Assembly: GCA_905479545.1 (NCBI GenBank)
Contig: CAJQNE010000530.1
Span: 1 to 21,823 of the forward strand
Direction: 5' to 3'
Origin: an uncultured Gammaproteobacteria bacterium
GTDB taxonomy: Bacteria; Pseudomonadota; Gammaproteobacteria; CAJQNE01
DNA: 21,823 nt
Part shown: positions 15,729-21,823 of the stretch, in pieces
Numbering within the stretch: position 1 is the first letter of the stretch
Layout of the letters: every line of letters starts with the position of its first letter
Position numbers and translations under genes: made by a program
The notes under the pieces: model-generated
Database searches by the model: none
Told to the model about the DNA's origin: nothing
What the model saw: only the letters and a program-made list of their open reading frames with translations

Positions 15729-17474
15729 ATGAGCACCAGCAATAAAGCGCTAGCCACATGGGTTAGCGAAGTCGCCGCCCTAACCCAGCCCGACAATATC
15801 GTGTGGTGCGATGGTTCCACTGAGGAATACGATCGCCTGATTAAAGAGATGTGCGAAACCGGCATTCTCGATCCACTGAATAGCGAAACCTACCCCGATT
15901 GTTACCTGCACCTTTCCAGCCCGTCGGACGTAGCACGCGTAGAGCACCTGACCTTCGTTTGTACCGACGAAAAAGAAGACGCAGGCCCGAACAATAACTG
16001 GATGGCCCCGGCTGACGGCCATGCCAAAGTAGACCCACTGTTCGACGGCTGTATGAAAGGCCGCACGATGTATGTAATTCCTTACTGCATGGGCCCCATT
16101 GCCTCGCCGTTGGCACGTTGTGGTGTAGAAATCACTGACAGCCCCTATGTAGTTGCCAACATGCACATCATGACCCGTATGGGCTCAGCGGCACTGGCAC
16201 GCATTGAAAAATCCGGCAAGTTCGTTCGCGGTCTGCACTCTACCGGTGATCTTGACCCGGAACGTCGCTTCGTTATGCACTTCCCACATGAGCTCAGCAT
16301 CAAGAGCATCGGCTCAGGCTACGGCGGCAACGCGCTACTCGGCAAAAAATGCCACGCACTGCGTATCGCCTCTTATCAGGCACGCACCGAAGGCTGGCTA
16401 GCGGAACACATGCTTATCGTTGGCCTCGAAAGCCCTGAAGGTGAAAAGCATTACATCGCTGCGGCGTTCCCATCGGCTTGCGGCAAAACCAACCTGGCAA
16501 TGCTTATTCCGCCAGAAAGCCATAAAGGCTGGAAAATCTGGACGGTAGGCGACGATATCGCCTGGATGCACGTCGGTGACGACGGCCAGCTTTGGGCGAT
16601 TAACCCGGAAGCCGGTTACTTCGGTGTGGTACCAGGGACCAGCCCGAACACCAACAAGAATGCTTACGACATGATCGAAAGCGGCACCATTTTCACCAAC
16701 GTTGCTACCACTGCGAACAACGAGCCATGGTGGGAAGGTCGTCCGGACGGTACACCAACCACCAACTGGAAAGGCGAAGCGATTACGCCGGACAACAAAG
16801 CCCCGGCAGCACACCCGAATTCCCGCTTCACCGTGTCGGCGAAGAAAAACCCTTGTTACGCAGAGGAATCCGAAGATCCGCGCGGTGTGCCAATCTCAGC
16901 CATCGTATTCGGCGGCCGCCGTCGTGAACTGGCACCGCTGGTTTATCAGGCGAAAAACTGGGCACACGGCGTACTGATGGGTGCCAGCGTCGCTTCAGAA
17001 ACTACTGCTGCGGCGATTGGTCAGGTCGGTGTCGTTCGTCGTGACTCTATGGCTATGAAACCATTCTGTGGCTACAACTTCGGCGACTACTGGGATCACT
17101 GGTTGAGCTTCGAACAACGTGCCGACAAGCTACCGGGTATGTTCCACGTCAACTGGTTCCGCCGCGATGCTGACGGTGGCTTTATGTGGCCGGGCTTTGG
17201 TGAGAACTTGCGGGTATTACGCTGGATTATTGACCGCTGCGAAGGCCGGGCTGAAGCACGTGAGACGCCGATTGGCTATCTGCCTGCTCCGGGTGCAATT
17301 GATACCGATGATTTGGATATCGATCCGGCGGTAATGGATAAGTTGCTCGCGGTTGATAACGAGCAGTGGAAAACCGAGATGGATTCCGTTGAGGAGTACA
17401 TTGGGAAGTTTGGTGATCGGACGCCGGAAGGGTTGAAGGCGGCTCATCAGAAGGTGGTTGCGGCGCTGGGTTAA
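15729..17474 (+). CDS. pckG: Phosphoenolpyruvate carboxykinase (GTP)
   Basis: This enzyme turns oxaloacetate and GTP into phosphoenolpyruvate and CO2, the first committed step of gluconeogenesis from TCA intermediates. The 581-residue protein is a clear GTP-type PEPCK. It has TMYVIPYCMGP, SIGSGYGGNALLGKKC, the P-loop FPSACGKTN with the hallmark reactive Cys251 and Lys253, VGDDIAWM, and the guanine-side stretch DSMAMKPFCGYNFGDYW. ATP-type enzymes lack the P-loop Cys. The gene stands alone with its own promoter and terminator, divergent from mrcB. Codon use changes to more C-ending codons, as in highly expressed genes. A growth-substrate-controlled promoter is expected, and the nearby inverted repeat is a candidate site. 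Confidence 0.97.
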   Translation: MSTSNKALATWVSEVAALTQPDNIVWCDGSTEEYDRLIKEMCETGILDPLNSETYPDCYLHLSSPSDVARVEHLTFVCTDEKEDAGPNNNWMAPADGHAKVDPLFDGCMKGRTMYVIPYCMGPIASPLARCGVEITDSPYVVANMHIMTRMGSAALARIEKSGKFVRGLHSTGDLDPERRFVMHFPHELSIKSIGSGYGGNALLGKKCHALRIASYQARTEGWLAEHMLIVGLESPEGEKHYIAAAFPSACGKTNLAMLIPPESHKGWKIWTVGDDIAWMHVGDDGQLWAINPEAGYFGVVPGTSPNTNKNAYDMIESGTIFTNVATTANNEPWWEGRPDGTPTTNWKGEAITPDNKAPAAHPNSRFTVSAKKNPCYAEESEDPRGVPISAIVFGGRRRELAPLVYQAKNWAHGVLMGASVASETTAAAIGQVGVVRRDSMAMKPFCGYNFGDYWDHWLSFEQRADKLPGMFHVNWFRRDADGGFMWPGFGENLRVLRWIIDRCEGRAEARETPIGYLPAPGAIDTDDLDIDPAVMDKLLAVDNEQWKTEMDSVEEYIGKFGDRTPEGLKAAHQKVVAALG

Positions 17475-17497
17475 TTCTCGGCTGCTCTACCAATAAG

Positions 17498-17529
17498 AAA
17501 GCCCGGCATTTTTAATGTCGGGCTTTTTT
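17498..17529 (+). terminator. Rho-independent terminator of pckG
   Basis: A 9-bp GC-rich stem (AGCCCGGCA / TGTCGGGCT, one G-U pair) with a short T-rich loop is followed by six T residues. It begins 24 bases after the pckG stop. The A residues before the stem could also make it work on the minus strand. Confidence 0.93.
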
Positions 17530-17549
17530 GGTTTTGGGGATTGTGGCTC

Positions 17550-18254
17550 TCGCTGCCGCTCGCCTAACTAAGCCAGTACATCGCAACATCGGTTTCGCCC
17601 TTGAGGGGCGAGTTCATTTTTTGCTACGCGGCAAAAAAACGGAACCAAAAAAACGCGCCCAACTTAGCCACCGCAAGCGGTTCCCTGCGCTGCTCAGATT
17701 GTCGGGGTTGTCATACGAGGCTTCCTGCCTCGGATGCCAATGCCGGACGTCCTGTCCGTCACCCTTCGGGCCTAATCCGAAAATCTTCCGCTGCTCGGTG
17801 GCACATATGGGATTAACTACTCGGGCTCGTCGCTTCGCAACATCGCCTCTAATGTAAGAGATTTCCACAACCCCATGTAGGGCGGGCTTTAGCCTGCCAT
17901 TATCCAAGGTAGGCTAAAGCCCGCCCTTCAGAAACCGTAGTGTTTTTAACACTATAGGCGACGTTGCGCAGCGACGAGCCTGTAAAAAAGCGCCGTCTGG
18001 AATCGCCGAGCCGCGGAAGATTATTGAGATCAGGCCCCGAAGGGGTACCGCACACGGACGTGCGGTATTTGCCGCCGAGGCAGGACGCCTCGTCGGCAAA
18101 CCCTCAAAAATATGAGCAGTGAGGGAACCCGCAGGGCGATACAGCCGGTAAGGATTCTTTGGCTACTTTCTGTTCCTACAGAAAGTACGCTCGCCCAACA
18201 ATAGGGCGAAACTGATGTTCAGATGTAATGACTTCGTTAGGCTAGCGGCAGCGA
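17550..18254. repeat. Imperfect palindrome of about 705 bp made of two inverted copies
   Basis: The left half and the reverse complement of the right half align along almost their full length around a centre near 17903. Matching blocks include TCGCTGCCGCT at both ends, ACATC(G/T)..CATC.GTTTCGCCCT, CGAGGC.TCCTGCCTCGG, CCTTCGGG, ATCTTCCGC.GCTCGG, and GGCTCGTCGCT.CGCAAC.TCGCCT beside the centre. Each arm is itself a chain of small hairpins: 17617-17638 (8-bp stem), 18046-18067 (8 bp), 18068-18100 (13 of 14 paired) and 18164-18187 (10 bp, perfect). Open frames inside run through the hairpins on both strands and look non-coding. No transposase is present. It fills the space between pckG and the tas gene. 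It may be two copies of an interspersed repeat joined head to head, or one MITE-like unit. Confidence 0.8.
17880..17926. repeat. Central hairpin of the large palindrome
   Basis: Two 19-base arms (17880-17898 and 17908-17926) pair with only one G-T mismatch around a 9-base loop. The arm sequence, GGGCGGGCTTTAGCCTGCC, is of the REP-like GGGCTTTAGCCC type found scattered in many proteobacterial intergenic regions. The stem is very stable and lies within one base of the centre of the 705-bp palindrome. Confidence 0.9.
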
Positions 18255-18341
18255 CAACTAAAGACCTAAACACTCTCGCTAATATTTAGATTGGCTTTAA
18301 CTAATGTGGACAACCATTACCTATATCTCCCCGAAAAACAC

Positions 18342-19379
18342 TTAAGGACAAGGATTAGAAATTTCAGCCTGCACCTGTTCTATTTCCTTCAACACTTCAT
18401 CGCTAAGCTCAATATCCACCGATTCAATATTGGTTTTCAGCTGCTCCATCGTCGTCGCACCGATAATATTGGCGGTCACAAATGGTCGGGAATTCACATA
18501 CGCCAGCGCCATTTGTGAATAATCCAATCCGTGTTTATCAGCAATCGCGAAATAGCGGTCAGCCGCGTTGCGTCCCGCGTCATTGTTGTAGCGATCAAAA
18601 CGATCCCAGCGGGTTAGTCGTGCGCCTTCAGGTTTTGCGCCATTGGCGTATTTACCGGTGAGTACCCCGAATGCCAGTGGTGAATAAGCCAGCAAGCCAA
18701 CATCAGCACGGTGGGCGAATTCGGCCAGACCGACTTCGTAGCTGCGGTTGAGTAGGTTGTAGGGGTTTTGAATACTTTGTGGACGCGGCCAGCCGTTTTT
18801 TTCGGCTAGCTGCAGGTATTCGGCCAAGCCCCAGGGCGTTTCATTCGATAAGCCAATGTGGCGAACTTTTCCAGCTTTTACCAAGCCATCAAGCGCTTCC
18901 AGAGTTTCGGCAATCGGCACAGCCCAGTCATCATTTTTCTGCGTATAGCCAAGTTTGCCGAAGTAGTTGGTATTCCGGTCGGGCCAATGCACCTGATAGA
19001 GATCGATGTAGTCGGTTTTTAAGCGCTTGAGAGAGCCGTCGATAGCTTCATTAATATGCTCCGGAGTTAACGTCGGGCCTTTGCGAATCCACGGTAGCCA
19101 TTCGGCGCGACCGGCAACTTTGCTGGCCAAAACCACCTCGCTGCGGTTGCCTCGCTGCGCCAACCAGCTGCCGATATATTGCTCAGTGCGGCCCTGAGTA
19201 TCGGCGGTCGGTGCAACCGGGTACATTTCGGCGGTATCAATAAAATTGACGCCTTGCGTCAGCGCATAGTCGAGCTGCTGGTGAGCTTCGGCTTCGGTAT
19301 TTTGCTGGCCCCAGGTCATGGTGCCGAGACAAATAAGGCTTACATCAAGGTCAGTTTGGCCGAGTCGGCGGGTTTGCAT
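18342..19379 (-). CDS. tas: Tas-like NADP(H)-dependent aldo/keto reductase
   Basis: This 345-residue cytoplasmic oxidoreductase of the aldo/keto reductase superfamily is close in length and sequence to E. coli Tas. The barrel starts with LGQTDLDVSLICLGTMTWGQQN, a Tas signature. The catalytic tetrad is visible: Asp48 and Tyr53 in FIDTAEMYP, Lys87 in VLASKVAG, and His131 in YQVHWPDR. NADP-binding residues fit the late segments LLAYSPLAFGVLTGKY and IIGATTMEQLKTNIE. The physiological substrate of Tas is unknown; the E. coli gene was found as a suppressor of tyrosine starvation. The gene starts 61 bases after the prkB stop, so it may be read through from that operon. I see no terminator after it; the region downstream is the large palindrome. 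Confidence 0.9.
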   Translation of the reverse strand: MQTRRLGQTDLDVSLICLGTMTWGQQNTEAEAHQQLDYALTQGVNFIDTAEMYPVAPTADTQGRTEQYIGSWLAQRGNRSEVVLASKVAGRAEWLPWIRKGPTLTPEHINEAIDGSLKRLKTDYIDLYQVHWPDRNTNYFGKLGYTQKNDDWAVPIAETLEALDGLVKAGKVRHIGLSNETPWGLAEYLQLAEKNGWPRPQSIQNPYNLLNRSYEVGLAEFAHRADVGLLAYSPLAFGVLTGKYANGAKPEGARLTRWDRFDRYNNDAGRNAADRYFAIADKHGLDYSQMALAYVNSRPFVTANIIGATTMEQLKTNIESVDIELSDEVLKEIEQVQAEISNPCP

Positions 19380-19440
19380 AGCAACTGCTCACAGAGGGAT
19401 TCAGCCGAGTATGCCACGAGGTACAGCAACCCGTCTTTGG

Positions 19441-20364
19441 CTATTCTTTCCAGATATTCAGCTGATCGCTATTATGCGCTGCCGCATCGCGAGCGGCATT
19501 CCGTCGAACGATCAGGTCTTCCAGAATCGGCGTAAAAATAAGCTCCATAGCAAAGCCCATCTTGCCGCCGGGGATAACTAGCGTATTGGTGCGCGACATA
19601 AATGAGCCGTCGATCATGCTCAGCAGATAGGGGTAATTGGCTTTATGCTCAGCCGATTTGCGAAAACGAATGACAATTAACGACTCATCGTTAGTCGGGA
19701 TGTCACGAGCCGTAAACGGGTTGGAGGTGTCAACCGTGGGTACCCGCTGGAAGTTGATATCAGTGGTACTGAACTGCGGGGTAATGTAATTAACGTAGTC
19801 GTACATCCGACGCATCACCACGCCCTTCACTTCTTCTGCGCTATAGCCCCGCTCTTCCTGATCCCGAACCCGCTTCTGAATCCATTCGAGGTTAATAATA
19901 GGCGTCACGCCCACCAGCAAATCGACGTGGCTGGCGATATTGTGCTTTTCGGTGACTACGCCGCCGTGCAAGCCTTCATAGAACAGCAGATCAGTATCTT
20001 CTTTTACCGGCTCCCATTCGGTGAAATGGCCCGGCTCAGCGCCAAACTCGGCGGCTTCAATTTCATCGTGCACATAGTGACGATACTGGCCGGTGGCGTT
20101 CTCGCCGTAATCGCTAAACAGCTCTGCCAATTTGTCGAAGTGATTAGCTGCGGGGCCAAAGTGGCTAAAATTTTCACCACGGATATTGGCCTTATTAAGC
20201 TCTTCTGTCATCGCCGCACGGTTGTAGGAGTGGAACCCATCGCCGTGGACGAATGCGGCATTCAGCTCCATATTGCGAAAAATATGGTCGAACGCCAATT
20301 TTACGGTCGAAGTGCCAGCGCCTGAGGAACCGGTAACTGCAATAATGGGGTGGCGTAACGACAT
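19441..20364 (-). CDS. prkB: Phosphoribulokinase-family protein PrkB
   Basis: This is a P-loop kinase of the phosphoribulokinase/uridine kinase family. From the ATG at 20364, which has AGGAG six bases upstream, it has 307 residues, close to E. coli PrkB (289). A longer open frame to 20484 overlaps the end of trmB and is unlikely. It has HPIIAVTGSSGAGTSTVK (P-loop, residues 12-19), FVHGDGFHSYNR, FYEGLHGGVVTEKHN, HVDLLVGVTPIINLEWIQK, YVNYITPQFSTTDINFQRVPTVDTSNPF and VIPGGKMGFAMELI. These match the non-photosynthetic PrkB group, not the Calvin-cycle enzymes in cyanobacteria and plants. No RuBisCO gene is in the window. The true substrate in such heterotrophs is not settled. It follows trmB by 35 bases. 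Confidence 0.92.
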   Translation of the reverse strand: MSLRHPIIAVTGSSGAGTSTVKLAFDHIFRNMELNAAFVHGDGFHSYNRAAMTEELNKANIRGENFSHFGPAANHFDKLAELFSDYGENATGQYRHYVHDEIEAAEFGAEPGHFTEWEPVKEDTDLLFYEGLHGGVVTEKHNIASHVDLLVGVTPIINLEWIQKRVRDQEERGYSAEEVKGVVMRRMYDYVNYITPQFSTTDINFQRVPTVDTSNPFTARDIPTNDESLIVIRFRKSAEHKANYPYLLSMIDGSFMSRTNTLVIPGGKMGFAMELIFTPILEDLIVRRNAARDAAAHNSDQLNIWKE

Positions 20365-20399
20365 TTTTTCTCCTGTGTATTCCGGGCTACGGTACAGCG

Positions 20400-21155
20400 C
20401 TATACGGTGCAGCGGTAGAGTAAGTCCCAAACGCCGTGGCCAAGCCGCTCGCCGCGAGTTTCGAACTTGGTTTGTGGCCGCCACGCGGGCTTTTCAGCGT
20501 ACTCGCCGGCTGCGACTGCATTCTCAAACGACTCAGCGGCGTCCATTTCTGCCAACATTTGTTCGGCATAATGCTGCCAGTCAGTGGCCATATGCCACAG
20601 GCCACCGGTTTTTATACGACTCGCGGCCAACGTAATAAAGGGCTTTTGCACAATACGGCGCTTGTGATGGCGCTTTTTATGCCAAGGGTCGGGGAAATAT
20701 AGCTGAAGACGGTCAATCGCGTTCTCAGCCAAACTATTCTGAAAAACTTCGACAGCATCATGCTGCATGATTCGCAGGTTTTTCAGACCGCGCTCACGTA
20801 TCTCTACCAGGCAGTGACCGACGCCCGGCGTATGTACTTCGATGCCGAGAAAATTACTCTCCGGGTCCGCCTCAGCCATCTGCGCTAGCGACACACCGTT
20901 GCCAAAACCAACTTCAACCATTAGCGGTGCTGTGCGGCCGAATACCTGCGTCACATCGAGCGGCTTACTATTGTAATCAACACCGAACTGCGGCCACAGC
21001 TCATCCATTGCGCGTTGCTGGCCTGCAGTGAGCCGCTGGTCGCGCAGAATGAAACTGCGAATTGGCGGATGTTCTTTCGGATGGTGCGGTGGGCGATGCG
21101 GGTCACCGGCGCCGTCGGCCTTAGGCGCTACTTTTGGTATTTCAACATCAGTCAC
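20400..21155 (-). CDS. trmB: tRNA (guanine-N7-)-methyltransferase
   Basis: TrmB uses S-adenosylmethionine to make m7G at position 46 in the variable loop of tRNAs. The 251-residue protein has a Rossmann-fold SAM site with VEVGFGNGVSL (Gly83-Phe-Gly-Asn-Gly87) and FLGIEVHTPGVG. It has the signature LYFPDPWHKKRHHKRR (about 152-167), and the C-terminal substrate motif QTKFETRGERLGHGVWDL (228-245). All key residues expected of the family are present. The first 30 residues form a Pro/His-rich tail (PHRPPHHPKEHPP) that is probably disordered. The ATG overlaps the stop of the upstream lipoprotein gene by four bases, so the two are translationally coupled. Confidence 0.96.
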   Translation of the reverse strand: MTDVEIPKVAPKADGAGDPHRPPHHPKEHPPIRSFILRDQRLTAGQQRAMDELWPQFGVDYNSKPLDVTQVFGRTAPLMVEVGFGNGVSLAQMAEADPESNFLGIEVHTPGVGHCLVEIRERGLKNLRIMQHDAVEVFQNSLAENAIDRLQLYFPDPWHKKRHHKRRIVQKPFITLAASRIKTGGLWHMATDWQHYAEQMLAEMDAAESFENAVAAGEYAEKPAWRPQTKFETRGERLGHGVWDLLYRCTV

Positions 21156-21685
21156 TGGCTCACCCTGCGTAGCTGTTCAACAATGCCACGAGCAATGTCA
21201 GCGAGCTGCTGGCGCTCCGCGAGGGTATTTGGTTCTACGGGTTGCAACACTACTTCCGCCTGTTCAACTGTACTGGTGAGGTGTTCGGCGACAAGCTTCT
21301 GCCCGTCGTATATTTCCGCTCGAAATAACGCAATAGGTGGCGCGTCGTCACGGCGGCCATAGTCGAGATTAATTTCTAAACGCAGATCAGCTGACTTATC
21401 GCCAACAAGACCCTGAATCTGCAGTTCGCGAGCAATAAATGCGGCGAACTGCCGATTTAACGACGGCTCGTCAGTTAGCTGAGCATTGGCAGACGATCCG
21501 ACGTAGCGCAGCGATAAATCCACGCCACCTAGCTGGTACCGATTGCCGCTTAGAAAATCAGCCGGTGCAACACCACCCGCCATTACGTAGCTTGGCCTAT
21601 TCGCGGAACCACCACAGCTCGCTAGCATTAACGCTAATGCAGCAGCGACTAAGAACGAAGAAACCCGTATCAATTGACTCAACAC
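21152..21685 (-). CDS. Hypothetical lipoprotein upstream of trmB
   Basis: I do not recognise the family. The 177-residue protein starts at a GTG with a very good ribosome site (GGGAGG, about five bases away). It has a signal peptide ending in ALMLASC (Cys24), so it is predicted to be lipid-anchored; Gly at +2 gives no inner-membrane retention signal and suggests the outer membrane. After a Gly-rich stretch, a mixed alpha/beta domain follows: YQLGGVDLSLRYVGS, then a helix SLNRQFAAFIARELQIQGL, strands LRLEINLDYGRR and ALFRAEIYDGQ, and a final amphipathic helix NTLAERQQLADIARGIVEQL. This resembles small periplasmic assembly-type lipoproteins, but no function can be given. The final helix resembles the end of the partial gene upstream. 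Confidence 0.8.
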   Translation of the reverse strand: MLSQLIRVSSFLVAAALALMLASCGGSANRPSYVMAGGVAPADFLSGNRYQLGGVDLSLRYVGSSANAQLTDEPSLNRQFAAFIARELQIQGLVGDKSADLRLEINLDYGRRDDAPPIALFRAEIYDGQKLVAEHLTSTVEQAEVVLQPVEPNTLAERQQLADIARGIVEQLRRVSQ

Positions 21686-21709
21686 CGCCCTCCCGACGTC
21701 ACTAAACGG

Positions 21710-21823
21710 CTACTTATCAGTCGCAGCAGCGAGGTCACTGACCAATGCTGCGGCAATTTCCCGCAAATACTGCTGCTCGGTTTCCACACTCACTCCGGCA
21801 AGCATTTTTCCAAACCCGCCATC
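21710..21823 (-). CDS. C-terminal fragment of an unidentified gene
   Basis: An open frame enters from the right edge and stops with TAG at 21712-21710, giving the last 37 residues, which end in ETEQQYLREIAAALVSDLAAATDK. The final amphipathic helix resembles the end of the adjacent lipoprotein (AERQQLADIARGIVEQL), so this may be a tandem paralogue. The next gene starts 24 bases later, which suggests one operon. The fragment is too short to name. Confidence 0.6.
   Translation of the reverse strand, partial: DGGFGKMLAGVSVETEQQYLREIAAALVSDLAAATDK

Noticed and set aside
17528..17907. Open frames of 71-109 codons on both strands within the large palindrome
   Set aside because: They run across hairpins, have no ribosome sites and exist in several overlapping frames; such frames are typical of structured repeats and I do not call them genes.
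20365..20484. N-terminal extension of prkB
   Set aside because: The extra 40 residues overlap trmB and have no similarity to the family, and the internal ATG has a strong AGGAG site.

Overview
The window looks like chromosomal DNA of a Gammaproteobacterium. The evidence is the order of recognisable cell-envelope genes, which follows the Pseudomonas pattern (mrdA, mrdB, mltB, rlpA, dacA, ybeD, lipB), together with mrcB followed by a TPR lipoprotein, yoaA next to tsaB, a GTP-type pckG and prkB. A marine cellvibrionad-like lineage would fit, but that is inference. I see no rRNA, tRNA, phage, transposase, CRISPR or defence genes.

Layout. Positions 1-6955 (+) hold the end of mreC, then mreD, mrdA (PBP2), mrdB/rodA, mltB and rlpA: the elongasome scaffold, its synthase pair and two lytic enzymes. 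Positions 7188-8342 are dacA (PBP5-type carboxypeptidase), closed by a hairpin terminator. A short array of degenerate 35-bp repeats leads into ybeD and lipB (8549-9539). A 168-bp MITE-like element (9538-9705) fills exactly the gap between lipB and the convergent tsaB. Positions 9705-15525 (-) are a tightly packed operon read mrcB (PBP1b), putative lpoP (PBP1b activator lipoprotein), yoaA (Fe-S helicase), tsaB. A shared upstream region (15526-15728) carries a 7-8-7 inverted repeat and a promoter for pckG (15729-17474, +), which ends in a strong terminator.

Positions 17550-18254 contain no credible gene but form one imperfect palindrome of about 705 bp, centred on a 19-bp-stem hairpin. Positions 18342-21823 (-) hold a Tas-like aldo/keto reductase, and an operon read [partial gene], lipoprotein, trmB, prkB.

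How it works together. More than half the window makes or edits peptidoglycan: MreC/MreD/PBP2/RodA for elongation, PBP1b with its probable outer-membrane activator, MltB and RlpA for glycan cleavage, and PBP5 for trimming stem peptides. The other genes are housekeeping: lipoylation, t6A and m7G tRNA modification, helicase repair and gluconeogenesis. The protein-coding content is ordinary. The most unusual material is non-coding: the giant palindrome, the element placed between two stop codons, and the 35-bp-periodic promoter/terminator array before ybeD.
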